Positions 32,980 to 44,342 of a stretch of DNA of 64,000 bases are shown here, one piece after another. The position numbers and the translations under genes were made by a program. Positions within the stretch are counted from its first letter, which is position 1; every line of letters begins with the position of its first letter. Under the pieces are notes generated by a model that saw only the letters and a list, made by a program, of their open reading frames with translations, did no database searches and was not told the DNA's origin. The stretch is from Ilyonectria destructans (taxonomy: Eukaryota > Ascomycota > Sordariomycetes > Hypocreales > Nectriaceae): the NCBI GenBank assembly GCA_020740775.1, contig JAHEWK010000031.1, positions 1 to 64,000 of the forward strand, in the 5' to 3' direction.

Positions 32980-33614
32980 ATCTGTCAACCTAGCACTGAT
33001 ACACAAATGCAGACATTGAACAAAAGATCAGTGTAGATTGAGGACTAAAAGCCTTAGCCTCCCTATCTAAAAGGAGCGACGAAAGTCGGTCTCTTATACC
33101 TGTGTTCAGTCTACCGATCTCATAGGCACCAGGCTGTTGCCTGTCGTTAGTGATGGTGTAGCGTTCAAGCTGACCGTGAAGCTATTCACGATGGTTGTGA
33201 TCTGTGAAAGGCTGGACAGGAGTTTGTTCAACAGGCTGTTGCCGTAGGATTGTCTATCTAAAGCTAAAGAGAAGAGAAGAAGAAGAAGAAGGGAACCCCT
33301 TTCCTCGTTGCTAAATAGTAATATAGTCGCTAGGATAAGATAGGTGAAGGTATAGGCGAAGTCCGGGCTTCGCCGCTACTTCGCCGATAAGTCGCCCCAC
33401 TTCTCAGTTAGCTGGGTTCCGGCCGGCAAAGCTGGAACCCGAACCCAGGCCTCAGCCTGTAACAATCTGTCGGAAAGCTAGCGTAGCACTCTGATATTAA
33501 TCGTGTATATTATATTGTATATCTGTATTCTCCTCCTCTCTTCTTATTCTGAGGTATCAGAGCAAGCTTTATATACCTGTTCTGTGCTGTGTAGAATCAG
33601 CTAGAAGCTGCTTC
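32980..33614. other. Non-coding; possible LTR remnant
   Basis: AT-rich sequence with a GAAGAAGAAG tract near 33272-33290 and GC-rich inverted pairs (GGTTCCGGCCGGCAAAGCTGGAACC at about 33415-33440). GGTATCAGAGCAAGC at 33553-33567 resembles the start-Met tRNA primer site of copia-type elements, so 33460-33552 could be the end of an LTR, but no partner was found. Confidence 0.25.
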
Positions 33615-34175
33615 CTAAGCCTTGTGGCAAAGTGCTAGGCAACTGATCACATGACCCACCCGGTCTGATGCCGGGTGCATGGTCCAATCTAACACTATCT
33701 CCCTCCTCAGCCGGCTTCTCAACGGTGCCGTCATACGTCCTGCACTGCTAAATGTCCTCTCGCTCTCCGCAGACGACGATGGGATGGTGAGCATATCAAC
33801 CGCCATCAGAGACAGTCGCGGGTACCGATTCCTGTTGATTTTCCACCAGTCAATCGGTCTGCTTCTGTAGTGGTGACTGTTGACAACATCCTCAGCACAG
33901 TACCGAGCATATTCGTCATCAGCAGTCGCTCCCGCTGTCGTGTGTTTCGTCTTTCGGGTGCTCTTGCGGGCACTGGACGCTGCCAAGGACGAACCCTGGG
34001 CGCATGGCGACCCAGCTACACTCCTGGCAAGTCTCCGCTCAATGTAATCCATTGAGGCCTCGTCAGATGTAGCGAAGACTTCGTAGTCAACGTCGCATTC
34101 CCTGTAACTCTCCCAGATCTCCAAGAGCTTGGCTTCGTACTCTAATCGCCAACCCTTGGCCTTACAGGAAGGCAC
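33615..34175 (-). pseudogene. hAT-B transposase, C-terminal fragment
   Basis: The leftward frame encodes the hAT C-terminal dimerisation region: DWWKINRNRYPRLSLMAVDML, then SSSAESERTFSSAGRM. It is preceded by a linker rich in Ser/Arg/Lys. The upstream catalytic part is missing: its coding start runs into the left end of hAT-C at 34186, so hAT-C has landed in or beside this older transposase. Similarity to the other hAT copies in the window is at motif level only, so it is a separate family. Confidence 0.8.
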
Positions 34176-34296
34176 TCGAGACCACCAGGGTAGGGAATCA
34201 ATCCACGACTTCCACGGTATTGATCAATATATTGACTTCGATCCACGTCAACGTCAATCCACGAGACCTGTTGTTATGTAATCAACCCATCCACGG

Positions 34297-34342
34297 TGGG
34301 TCTTGATATTTGCACCATCGATGGTGCATGTATCAAGACCCA
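34297..34342. repeat. 46-bp near-perfect palindrome
   Basis: TGGGTCTTGATA (34297-34308) pairs with TATCAAGACCCA (34331-34342), and the centre TGCACCATCGATGGTGCA is itself a perfect palindrome. It lies in the left subterminal region of hAT-C. The phrase ATCAAGACCCA recurs at about 34503. Confidence 0.85.
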
Positions 34343-35116
34343 GTCAAGCGAGGCCAAAAGAAAGCGATCCAGGGAGAGAAAGTGGGGCTTTACTTTGTGG
34401 TCAGGATTGAAGGTGGCAGAAATGTAAATAGCATAGCGTATTCCATGGCCCTATGAGATCCGTTCTCCCGGGCGTAATAAATCTACTACTACTACTACTA
34501 CTATCAAGACCCATCCACGGTTGGGGGCTCGTGGATTGAGATGTGGATTGACGTGGACGCTAGTCAGGGTACGGTCGCACATTAGGACATGAGGTGCAAA
34601 ACCATGTGGGAATATGAAGACCCTTACTTTCCACACAGGATTTCATAATTCACACCAGTTTTATTATGGCGATCCGTATGATTTATGTGTCGCACTATGT
34701 AACTTGTAGTGTTTCATCCCCATTCATCAGGTTGAGACGTTGACCCAGCTGTCGTCCAACTGGATCAACGGGCTCAAGCCGCATGCAAGGGCAGTCGAAC
34801 CACTATCTCCGAGACATTAACTCGGAATCCTACGTTACCATTAGACCATATGGGGCCTATTTGATGTATCTACCTGTTTAACTAAACCAAGAACCGCGTT
34901 GGGGAGAGAATAATCTCACGGGCCTGGCATCCAGTAGCCCGGTGTCCAGCTTACGGGTCCGCGGGCCGTAGCTCCGTGACAAGACATACGCAGGCCCTCA
35001 CCGCCTCTTCTGAGCTCTCGTCTCTTGACTGTTCTTTGCTTCCATCACGTCAACGAGTTGTCCATCTCACCAGTTATCCCTTAGCTTACCGCTGTGCCCT
35101 CAGCCCGTTACACAAG

Positions 35117-36814
35117 ATGCCACGGCCTAGAAAGGACCTGGAGCCTCTCAAGGACAGGATCCTTGAAGAGCGGCAACGAGGCCTCACGTTGGATACTATC
35201 GCTGCCCATCTCCGCGATGAGGGATTCGACGTCGAGGTTACCACGCTCAAGAGGAGGTGCCGTGAGTGGGGTGTTGCCGGGAGAAGTACCTTGGCCTCAC
35301 AAGTCGCTACAGACGACCTGGTAGCCCATATCTCTCGATACTTCTTCCTCTACGGGTACAGCGACACCTCCATCGCGCGGGACCTCCAGAGGAAGGATAT
35401 CACGATCTCTGAGCGGACGGCCAAGGAGTACCGCCTACAAAACAAGATGAAGAGACGGTACCGAGACGCCGCCGAACGACAAGAAGCTATCGACAAAGCG
35501 AGACAGTTCCTAGACCAGGACGACCGTCGGTCTTCTGCCGTGAGGGGATTCGGAAGGGGCTACTTGTACCACTACGTTGGAATCCGCGCCTGTGTTCTCG
35601 TTGGACAAAACGCCTTGTACCGGGAGTACCAGACGAACCCTCAGTGGAAGCGACAATCAGAGAAGAGGCGCCTTGCTGACTGGAAGCATCGCCAGAACTT
35701 CAAGGTCCCTGGCCCCAACTTCATGTGGTCTCTCGATGGGTATGAGAAGGTCAAGAGCTTCGGCTTCCATATATACGCCTGCATCGACGCCTTCTCGCGG
35801 GCCATCATCTGGATATACGTCGGTAGGGGTAACGTCACCGCCTTGAGTACCCTCAAGCAGTTCCTCCGTACGGTCTCCTTCTCAGGGATACGTCCGCTCT
35901 TCACCCGGTCAGACCATGGCATCGAGACTCCTCTGTGGGCTGGGGCTCAAGCTATCCTCGCTGACCTTGACCAAACTGAGGTCGTGTATATGAGCGAAGA
36001 CGAGACCGAGCGAGTCCATCGACAGGGACAGAGACTAAGCTCTTGTCACATCTGGGGACCAAGCACAAACAACCAGAGGATCGAGTCTTGGTGGGAGAAG
36101 CTCCTCAAGGGTGTGACGCAACGCGGATCTCTTTCTCGCACGAGCTTATCGATAGTGGGCTTTTCCAGCCCAACCGGGAGGCTGATCAGATCGCTGTTTA
36201 TGCCTTGTACGGGCCAATGATCCGTCAGGAAGTCGCTGACTTCACGGAGATGTGGAACGGCCATCGTATAAGGCCTCAGAAGAACCGGGAGCACCTCGTC
36301 TCTGGTATCCCTATGGATCTCTACAACACTGACGCGGTAGAGAAGTGGGCGGTCAAGCTCGGGGGTTCCGCCTTGGCTGGCCTCGATGAGATGCTACAGG
36401 CTGTGGACGCTGTTGATATCGACGATCTCCTTGATCCAGGAACCCTAGAGTGGTGTGAGGAGCAGCTGAACGACCTAGCTTTCGACGGTCAGTTGAATGG
36501 AGATCTTGACCATAAGCGTCCACATCTCGGGACATATTTAGAGCTAAGGGACCGCATCCAGGGCCATCTCGGGTCGCAGAGAGAGCCCCGTCTCTATATT
36601 CCCGAGACTCCGACGGGTGGGACGGAAAGATTCGTGCGTACAAGAGCAAACCACGTAAGGGTATCACAAACTGACGGTAGCTAAGCTACAACTCCTTCAG
36701 CGGAACTATCTTAGCACTTCTGGTGATAGTCTCTCCGGGACTGACCTCCCTGCGACCTTTGTTAGTGGGGTAGACGGGCTGATGGAGGATATGACTCACC
36801 TTGAGCTAGAGTAG
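35117..36814 (+). pseudogene. Integrase-type DDE transposase, IE copy 3, frameshifted
   Basis: ATG 35117 opens MPRPRKDLEPLKDRILEER, almost the same as copy 1. The two HTH regions and the integrase core are present (D in WSLDGYEKV, D in TRSDHGIE, E in NQRIESWW). After LLKGVTQR near 36123 a single base is missing relative to copy 1 (CGCTGGATC against CGC-GGATC), and the frame shifts. The remaining C-terminal part continues in another frame from about 36124 as ISFSHELIDSG and onward, with MWNGHRIRPQKN. A last intron of about 52 nt starting GTGCGT precedes a final exon ending HLELE at 36814. One base deletion is thus the main lesion. The protein would be about 550 residues if whole. Confidence 0.85.
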
Positions 36815-38100
36815 CTAGCCTCACGTCCGCTTCTTCTTCTTCTGTTGCTCGGAGCTTGGACGTCGTGCCATGAAGCCCCGGGTCCTCGAAGCAGGGTAGG
36901 CAACAGCTCTCGAAGCAGGCTCACCAACGACGTCGTTAACCTCATCGTCTGATCAGACCTCCCTCGCTTAGGAGAGAGACCAGGGGAGCTATTAGCCGGA
37001 CGCCTCTTTGCTTTTGGGTGGGCAACCACACCGGCCACGTCGTCTTCTACGGGAGGAACTGAGGCAACGCTCCGTTCCGGGGATGGAGATAGAGACAGAG
37101 AGTTGAACTCGGTATCGATAGCAAGAGGTTCCTGCGCGTGTTGTTTAACGCCTCTTTCTTGCATGATCTCCTTACCCTTCCTCCGACTCGCTAGCATACT
37201 TTGAGGTCCTGACTCGGCGGGTGACTGGAGACTGTGGCCGTGGGTAGCGGCTCGTAGAAGACAAGGAATACATGGTACTGCCCTTCAATTTTGCTGTATC
37301 GAAAAGGACAGTCTTCTCCAAATAGCTCCCCAACTGTCTTCTGGGTGTAATTAAAGTCGCCCAGCTCCGTGATGCCATCACTAAGATGGGCGTGATGAAT
37401 GAGCCTGTTCTCGAACCCAAGGTAAGGAGCTATCACAGGCTTATCCTGGAATTGAGGGAAGACGATCTTGCTAAGCCACAAGGCAACAGAGATGGTCGGC
37501 TCGGAGATAACGTAGCGCCTCAGGGCTACCTTCAGTACCTCCCTCGCCAGGATCCATGGAGGGTTGTAGCCTTCTTCTACTATCTCCAACGATTCAGGTC
37601 TCGCAAGGAAGATCGTTAGGCGTGTAGAGATCTTCCGCTGGGTCCTCTTGATGGCTTGCTTAGCCGCCGCCTCGGTCAGTTGCACGGAGCTCGCCCACAC
37701 ACCTTTCTCGATACGCTGCGAGCAAGGGCCGCGTCACGGTATGCGGGCTGCTGAGACCCGGCGAGGATACGCCCAGGGCCATCTCCTGAAGACGCGAAGA
37801 TCGTCCGAGATGGTGTTCCTCTTCTTCCTGAAGAGGACGTTCCTCGGCTAGACGCCGCGATGCTGGTGGACGTCGAGGCGGGCGTAGATATTTCCGCCAC
37901 TGTCTCTTCTGTTGAGGCCCAGATCGGAGAACTGTCGAAGATCGTGATACTCGTGGGCTAGCGTACCCCATAATAGGGATAGCAACACGGCTTGGGGTGG
38001 GAATCTCTAATATAGTCGTGGCCCTTGTGGTAAGCCCGCGAGACGAGGTGCTGTGGTATGTCGGGGCAGTTCGTGGTCCACATATGGCCTGGCAGCTTGA
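36815..38100 (-). pseudogene. Accessory protein of IE copy 3, damaged
   Basis: The leftward gene converges on the transposase. The best preserved part is 37191-37700: ISTRLTIFLARPESLE, KIVFPQFQDKP, TVGELFGEDC and FLVFYEPLP, which define the shared domain of this family. Upstream the frame changes near 37715 (after ILAGSQQPAYRDAALARS). The N-terminal motif reads CCYPYYGVR-stop-PTS where copy 1 has LCPYCGRRWPTS: one Cys has become Tyr and a Trp has become TAG, changes of the G-to-A type on the coding strand. The IDLT motif is not preserved. A TGA at 37191 ends the main frame, after which a recognisable Ser-rich tail (EFNSLSLSPSPE) continues in the same direction. Confidence 0.65.
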
Positions 38101-38638
38101 CACGCGATTAGGGACGACTAAGGTCAATTGAGGTGATATAAACTTACTGTAGAAATTAGCGATAGAAGAGAATATACGGACGAAATCAATTAATCCATTA
38201 GTTGGTGAGAAAAAGAGGGGTGGCAGGGCCGTTGGTATGCGGATTGGGTTGGATCGTAGGTCAGGTTGGGGGGGCCGGAAAAAATTACCTGCCCAGGCTC
38301 ACGTGCTGGTTGAGGTGTAGGGGGATGAAAAGGCACTTGGATCATAGTGTGCTACACTGTAATTCAGCAAGGGGGTACTGCTGACTCAGTATTTGGACAT
38401 GGTCACGTCATCCGAAAAGAGTTATGCACCTCATGTCCTACCGTGCAACCGTATCAGGGGTATGTGCGCCTTGATATATTTCGTTAATATTTGCTATGTA
38501 TCTCTGCGCAAACACTAACGCATCTAACCAGGTAATACCTCCGACGCGTTCTGACACGTCGTGACGCGTTATAACGCCTGAACCCAAATGTCTCCTCATT
38601 TACTCAATTCGTACGGTCCGTAACCCTTCAATTTCGAG

Positions 38639-41212
38639 ATGGCGGACTTATGTCTTGACCCTAAACTACCGACCAACAACGATGGCCATGCCGGGGTCCC
38701 TCGGCCTGCTCTGGATCCGGAACCCGAAGTCCTCCAACCTTCTACTTGGGCACCAACAAGTGATGAGGAGCGGAGGATGTTCTGCGTCTGGAAGGGATTC
38801 ACGCTGGCCGAGCGCAGCAAAGATACCCTATCATGGGTATGGAATTACGGGGTCGAGATTCAATCTAAAACATCCCGACGATGGATCTGTATGCCATGTG
38901 TGCGCCAGAAGACCCCCACGCCGCAGTCATATGAATCCAAAGGCACCCAAAACGCTGAACTCCACCTCTGGAAAGCTCACGGCTACTGGGATCCATCAGG
39001 ACGACGATCAACACCGTCAGAGAAGAAAGGAGGCAAGAGGTTGCTTGCTTCTATTTCGGACTTCATGAGCCTCAAACGCTCCGATCCAAAGGATCAAGCG
39101 CTGGCCAATAGCTTGATCAAACGCTTCGATCGAGGAGAGTTCCAGAAGCTCATTGTCAACTGGATAGTCGAAAGCCAGCAATCGTTCAAGCAGGTTGAAC
39201 ACCCTCGATTGCAACAGATTTTCGAATACCTCAATCCGGCGGTCAAGGTTACGAGTGCACACATTACGGCGAAGACCGTGCACAGACTGGCGGTTCAACA
39301 ATTCGAGCGATATCATTGCACGGTCCAACAGGTCTTGAAGTGGTCGCCGGGTCAGATCCACATTGCTTTTGACGGCGCAAGGACTAGGAATCGTCACGCA
39401 TTATATGGCGTGACGGCTGTCTTCAGATACCACGAGAATCAGCTCCAAAAAGTCGTGCTCTGCATTCCGGAGCTGGTAGAATGACATACTGGCGAGAACA
39501 TTGCCGCCGAGATCCTCGAGATCATTAGGCCGTTTGGCATCGAGGACAAGATCGGTTACTTCACTCTCGATAATGCAACAAATAATGAAACGGCAATGAC
39601 AGAGATTGCAGAAGAGCTGAAGTTCGACCCAGTTCAACGGCGCGTTCGATGCATGGGACATATCCTTAACCTTGTTGTTAAATCCCTTCTCTTTGGAAAG
39701 GATGTTGATGCGTTTGAGAAGTCTCATCAAGGGGGAACCTTTGGCGAGAGCAACCCATGACGAGTGGATGCGGAAGGGTCCTGTCGGGAAAGCGCACAAC
39801 TTCGTCGTTTGGGCCCATCGGTCCGACTTACTGACTCAGTTGCTTCGTCAACTGTAATAAGACTCATTTGCAGCTTCTGGCGATCCTGAAGGAGGAAAGC
39901 AACGGCCAGCTGACGTTGTCCTTGATAACGATACTAGATGGTTATCCCAATACTACATGATAAAACGAATGCTTCGCTTGCAGCCCTTCTACGAAGAATT
40001 CATCGTGTAACGGGTCAGGCCCACTTGGCTGGCGGCTCTGCCGCCAAGCCTGAATTCTTCTCCACAGCGCCATCGAGTTGATTCTCGAATCTTCTATATT
40101 AAAGAAGATATAACGCGTCTTCACGCACCCAGTTTGTATTTACATTCTTTCCTTTCTTCATCTTGAAAGTAAACAGCATAGGGACTAGTTAGTTGAATCA
40201 ACTCGCTAGAAGCCTTTCACACATCGTCAAAGCCAAGAGGCTCTCCCAAGACGCTCGGAAGGGTGAGGGAGGACAGAAGTTTCCTCCCTGCCTCGAGGAG
40301 TCGAGCTTCATCAACGAGAGCGATTGGGCGGTGTTGAGAACGTTTGATGAGATCCTCTCCGACTTTCACGTCGTTGTGCAAGTACTTCAGGGAGATGGAC
40401 AGCCGCGATATCGATCGTCTGGAGTTAGGGAAACCTTTGGCTCTATGGTTGATGTGCTGGAGGCGTTCGAATTCCTACTTGGGAAACTCGAGGACGCAAA
40501 ATCGCATATTGAGAGTCATCCTGAGCCGGAGCAATTCGGTGTCAATATCAACCTTGGCTGGACGAAGCTTGATAAATATTACAATACTTTGAGGGATTCT
40601 CCAGTATACTACGCCGCTGCCGCCTTACACCCAAGCCTACGATGGGACTATTTCGACGAGGTTTGGGGTCAACAACATCCGGGTTGGGTCGATGAGGCGA
40701 AGGATATCGTGCAACGTCTTTGGGATACGGAATACAGAGACCTACAGATCACAGTCACGTCTCCTGAAGGTCCGGTTGTAAAGAGGCGAAAGACGACCTT
40801 GTCCTCCTTTGATCGGTATCGTAACCGCTACCGTCAAAGCCAACCGTCCGCTGCTCAAGCGGATGAATATATCCGCTGGCAGGCCAGTGTGTCTGGGAGC
40901 GACAAGGACATCGCAGACCCAGTTGAGTATTGGATTCTGAAGAGGTTTGAGTACCCGAGGCTATCTCGAATGGCCCTTGACGTCATGACAGTGCCGGCCA
41001 TGAGCTCAGAGTACGAGAGACTATTCTCCGCCACCGGGTTGATGGTCACGCCCCTCCGAAACCGCTTAGACGCTGGCACGATTGGGCTAATCCAAACGCT
41101 GCGATCTTGGTTACGCGCAGGCATTATCGAAGATGTCGATAACATACTGCTTGATGATACAGCGCTGGAGGAGTCTGTTGAACGGGGTTATTCGGATGAA
41201 TGTGAGGAGTGA
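38639..41212 (+). pseudogene. hAT-C transposase, interrupted
   Basis: The frame from ATG 38639 (MADLCLDPKL) has a BED-like finger (CMPCVRQKT, and LWKAHG with His), then HIAFDGARTRNRHALYG at the first catalytic region. A TGA at 39482 follows PELVE where relatives have Arg (CGA to TGA is one change). The reading continues as HTGENIAAEILEII and IGYFTLDNATNNETAM. A frameshift occurs near 39720, and after NDTRW-like sequence an insertion near 40009-40190 separates the next part. The last part (40193-41212) is open, with NESDWAVLRTFDEIL, SYNxxxx-like helices, RYPRLS-type EYPRLSRMALDVM and SSEYERLFSATG. It is clearly non-functional, with at least three lesions. Confidence 0.85.
40009..40190 (+). mobile_element. 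Possible solo LTR inserted in the hAT-C transposase
   Basis: Coding homology stops after EEFI near 40006 and resumes by 40193. Between them the sequence starts TGTAACGGGTCAGGCCC, an LTR-like start sharing its first nine bases with the solo LTR at 55708. No clean 5-bp duplication or CA end was found, so the boundaries are approximate. Confidence 0.4.
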
Positions 41213-41418
41213 GGCAATATACAGGTTCGGTAGCTTCAAAAATTGCCCGAATAGGAAATCCGATTTAGTGTGACAGGGGTCTTCCACGGGTTCAATATTA
41301 TGGACATCAATCCACGGATAGCCCTGTGGACATCAATCCACGAGCACTCTGCTGAGTAAGCCGTCAATTCAATCCACGAAGTCGGATATTGACGTGGATG
41401 GATTGATTCCCTACCCTG

Positions 41419-44342
41419 GGAAGAACCAGGGCGATGGGAAGTTTACAGCCCTTGACCCCAAGTGGGCTACTGGTCTTGATTCCCGTGGAAAAGTTACCTT
41501 TCAGGATATGGATGGGGATGGATACGCCGACTATGTTATGGTAGAGAGCAGCGGCCAAGTCAAATGGGCGAGAAATACGCACAACAACGGCAAGGACCCT
41601 GACAAGCGCAACTGGGAGACGGCAAAAACGATAGCGCCGGGCCCTCAGGGTATACCCTCTGATAGAGCTCGGCTATACGACTTGGATGGAGACAAGAAGT
41701 CCGATTATGTGATTGTCTACGCAGGCGGCGCCGTCAGGGCGTTCCGGAATCTTCATGGCGATGGTGAGGACCGCACGTGGGGGGATCTCGGCACCATCGC
41801 GCCGGGAGTTTCAGGTGTTACGGGCGACATGATTCGGTTCGCAGACACGGATGGCGATGGGCTGGCGGACTTCCTCGCTGTAGACTCAGACGGAAGCATC
41901 AAAATGTGGAAGAATACCGGTACTGGCTTCAGCGCAAAGGGCGTGACTTTCCGCCTCGCCGATTTGACGGGCGACGGGAAAGCCGACATCATTGCTGTCG
42001 ATTCCAAGGGACGAGCGCAGGCATGGCTCAACAAGGGCCTGGGCAACGCCTGGGAAAGCATTGGCGAGATCGCACCAGGTCTCAACGAGGATCTCTCGTC
42101 GTCGAGGATTGAGTTCGTCGACGTCAATGGAGATGGGCTCGCCGACTACCTCGTCATCTATGGAGGTGGTGCTGTCAAGGCGTATCTCAACAATAGTAAT
42201 ATCCCCGATGCTGGCAAAAGCCGCACCTGGCAGCCAGGATTGACTATTGCACCCGGCGTTGGCGAGCCTGGTCACAAGATTCAGTTTGCTGATCTAAATG
42301 GCGATGGGTACGCCGACTATATCGTTGTGTTCGACGGAGGTGCTGCCGATGTCTATCTGAACCAGAAGAATATTCCCCCGAACGGAGGGCGTATCTGGGC
42401 GGACAAAGAGACCGTATCGGGTGGCGTTGGCGCCTCTGGCAACAAGATCGTCTTTGCGGACATCAACGGCAATGGTCTGGCGGAGTACATTGTCCAGTAT
42501 GACGGCGGCGCGTCAAAGGGGTACAATAACACTGGGAACATCCCCGATGCTGGGAAGTCACGCAACTGGGAATACATGGGGACTATTGCGGCCGGCGTCA
42601 GCCCGCAAGGCCCAGTTGTCTACGCTGACATTGATGGTGATGGTAAAGCCGATTACCTGGTTGTGTTTGACACGGGCAGAATCAACGCGTATATCAACTC
42701 GTGCGACTGGAGACCCATCCCATCAAGTGGCAATGACAACGGTGGCAATGACAACGGTGGCGATGGCGGCGATGGTAATGGTGGAGGGGTTGGTAATAGC
42801 GGTGATGACGATGGTGATGATGGAGGTGTAGGTGGACCGACTCGCACCAACACTGCGCCCTGGCCTATAGTGACCGGCCGTGGACACTGCGATGGCCCTG
42901 ACTGCGAGGATGGCAAATGCACCGGTAAGCAAAGCCCCATTGCGTGCCAGGTCTGTACGCATTACGAGTCTGACTGACCCTTGTAGGTGTTCTCTGTGGG
43001 AGCTTTGATTGTGAAGGTGATGATTGCTACAACGGCTATTGCATTGGGCGCGACTGTACCGCCATCGGCTGCATTGGTCCAGGCTGTAAGAACGGCCAGT
43101 GTGTTGGCCTAGGCTGCAAAACTACGGGCTGCCTTGGAGATGATTGCGATCCCTCATCGGGTCGCTGCAAGGGGCCCAAATGCGTCTCCATACACTGCTC
43201 CGGCCCACAGTGTGGAACAGACGGCGTCTGCATCGGACCGGGTTGCTCTAAGCCCATATGTTTCGGTATCAACTGCTCCAATGGCGTGTGCCTTGGGGCA
43301 GGATGCCATCCTGCTGGCGGCCAGGGGGGTGGTGGTTCCAACGCTGTAAGTCGTTACACTCTTTTGAGTCGTGGTTCATATGGATCGTCTAACAAGTCTT
43401 TGCAAGCCGCCGCCCGCTCCTTCACAACCAGAAGGCTGCGAGACCACGACCTTCGAAGCCTGCAATACTCGTTGCACGTATTATTCTACAACAACCAAGT
43501 GCTCAACCGACTGTAATGGTACGTGATTTCTGATTTTACCCTTTCTGCCTCCCTCTTCCAATTTCTCATAGTCCATGGACTCGTTTTGACCGACTCACTC
43601 ACTGTTTAAGACATCGAGGCCTGCACTCGCCCAACCGACAGTTCAACAGCCACAACAAAGACATGCCCCATCCCTGTCGTGACCAACGACTGGGTAGAAG
43701 ATGACCCAGATGGTCCAGCACCCACTCTTGGCGACGGTGGTCTCAACGGCGAGTGGAACAGCGGGAAACCGAACGTTTCGCAGGGAACGAGACCGACCCA
43801 AACCAAAACTTCGGCGCCTGCAAGTCCAACCAAGACGAAGGCACCCATGAAGAGAAATCAGCCCGTTTGCAACGACGAAAGTGATTTCCCGGGCCACGCC
43901 GACATACGTGCGGAGTCTGTTGAATCCCTTGCTTTTGATTTTTGCGATATTGCAAGCCTTTATCAGGCAATCGGCCCAGGTCAAGAAATAAAAGAAACTT
44001 TGTCTGATAAATACGGCATCAAATTCCGTTATTCCATCAAGTGGATCGAGGGCTGCATCACTACGGTGGACAAGCAGGAGGTGATCTACCCACTCACTGA
44101 GGACGATCGGGATTGGCCATGGGGCTCAGAATGCTGGGTTATTTTTCGCGATAGCTGGGAACTATGTGAGTCATTTCGTTTGCAGTTACCTGATATTTCC
44201 ATACACTGACATGAACGTAACAGGCAATAATGGTGGAGTAGCAGGGTATTCAGATGCAGCATGTCTTAGATATCAGTTGGATGCAGGGATCTGGCATGCA
44301 TCATTGCCATTGCTCTGTAGTCTCATAATAACCTTGAGTTGA
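41419..44342 (+). pseudogene. FG-GAP/VCBS repeat and Cys-rich protein, 5' truncated
   Basis: Five exons join in frame: to 42924, 42987-43345, 43407-43518, 43611-44165 and 44224-44342. Exon 1 encodes about eight FG-GAP/VCBS repeats of the DxDGDGxAD type (for example FQDMDGDGYADYV, FADTDGDGLADFL, YADIDGDGKADYL), forming a beta-propeller with calcium-binding loops. A Gly/Asn/Asp linker follows, then a Cys-rich stretch with repeated C.G..C..G.C.G..C spacing, then a Ser/Thr/Pro linker and a C-terminal domain with conserved cysteines. This is a secreted, wall- or carbohydrate-associated protein type; fungal relatives usually have an N-terminal catalytic domain and a signal peptide. Here the 5' end abuts the right end of hAT-C, the open frame runs back into it, and no signal peptide is seen, so the start is missing. 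Confidence 0.75.

Larger units (their letters stand above)
34570..38453 (+). mobile_element. IE copy 3: two-gene integrase-type transposon with 6-bp duplication
   Basis: The element is 3,884 bp. The left end TACGGTCGCACATTAGGACA (34570) pairs with the right end, which read inward starts TACGGTTGCACGGTAGGACA (38453); about 29 of the first 33 bases agree. A perfect 6-bp duplication TCAGGG flanks it (34564-34569 and 38454-38459). The gene order is the same as in copy 1, and its transposase is clearly a close relative of copy 1. It sits between the left terminal region of hAT-C and the hAT-C transposase, so it inserted after hAT-C arrived. Confidence 0.92.
34186..41418 (+). mobile_element. hAT-C transposon containing IE copy 3
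   Basis: The left terminus CAGGGTAGGGAATCAATCCA (34186) is matched by the complement of the right terminus (TGGATTGATTCCCTACCCTG, ending 41418). Starting with CAGGG fits the hAT consensus. Both subterminal regions repeat ATCCACG and GTGGAT motifs. The span is 7,233 bp, of which 3,884 bp is IE copy 3, so hAT-C itself is about 3.3 kb. Flanking octamers (GAGACCAC and GGAAGAAC) do not match, and the two flanks are different genes, so one junction was probably rearranged after insertion. Confidence 0.75.

Noticed and set aside
33460..33567. Copia-type LTR with a tRNA-Met primer site
   Set aside because: GGTATCAGAGC resembles such a site, but there is no second LTR, no duplication and no gag-pol coding nearby.
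34790..34858. tRNA-like sequence on the minus strand inside IE copy 3
   Set aside because: There is an A-box-like TGGTCTAATGGTA, a B-box-like GGTTCGACT and a 6-bp anticodon-like stem, but the T stem has two mismatches and no acceptor stem forms. At best it is a decayed tRNA-derived piece.
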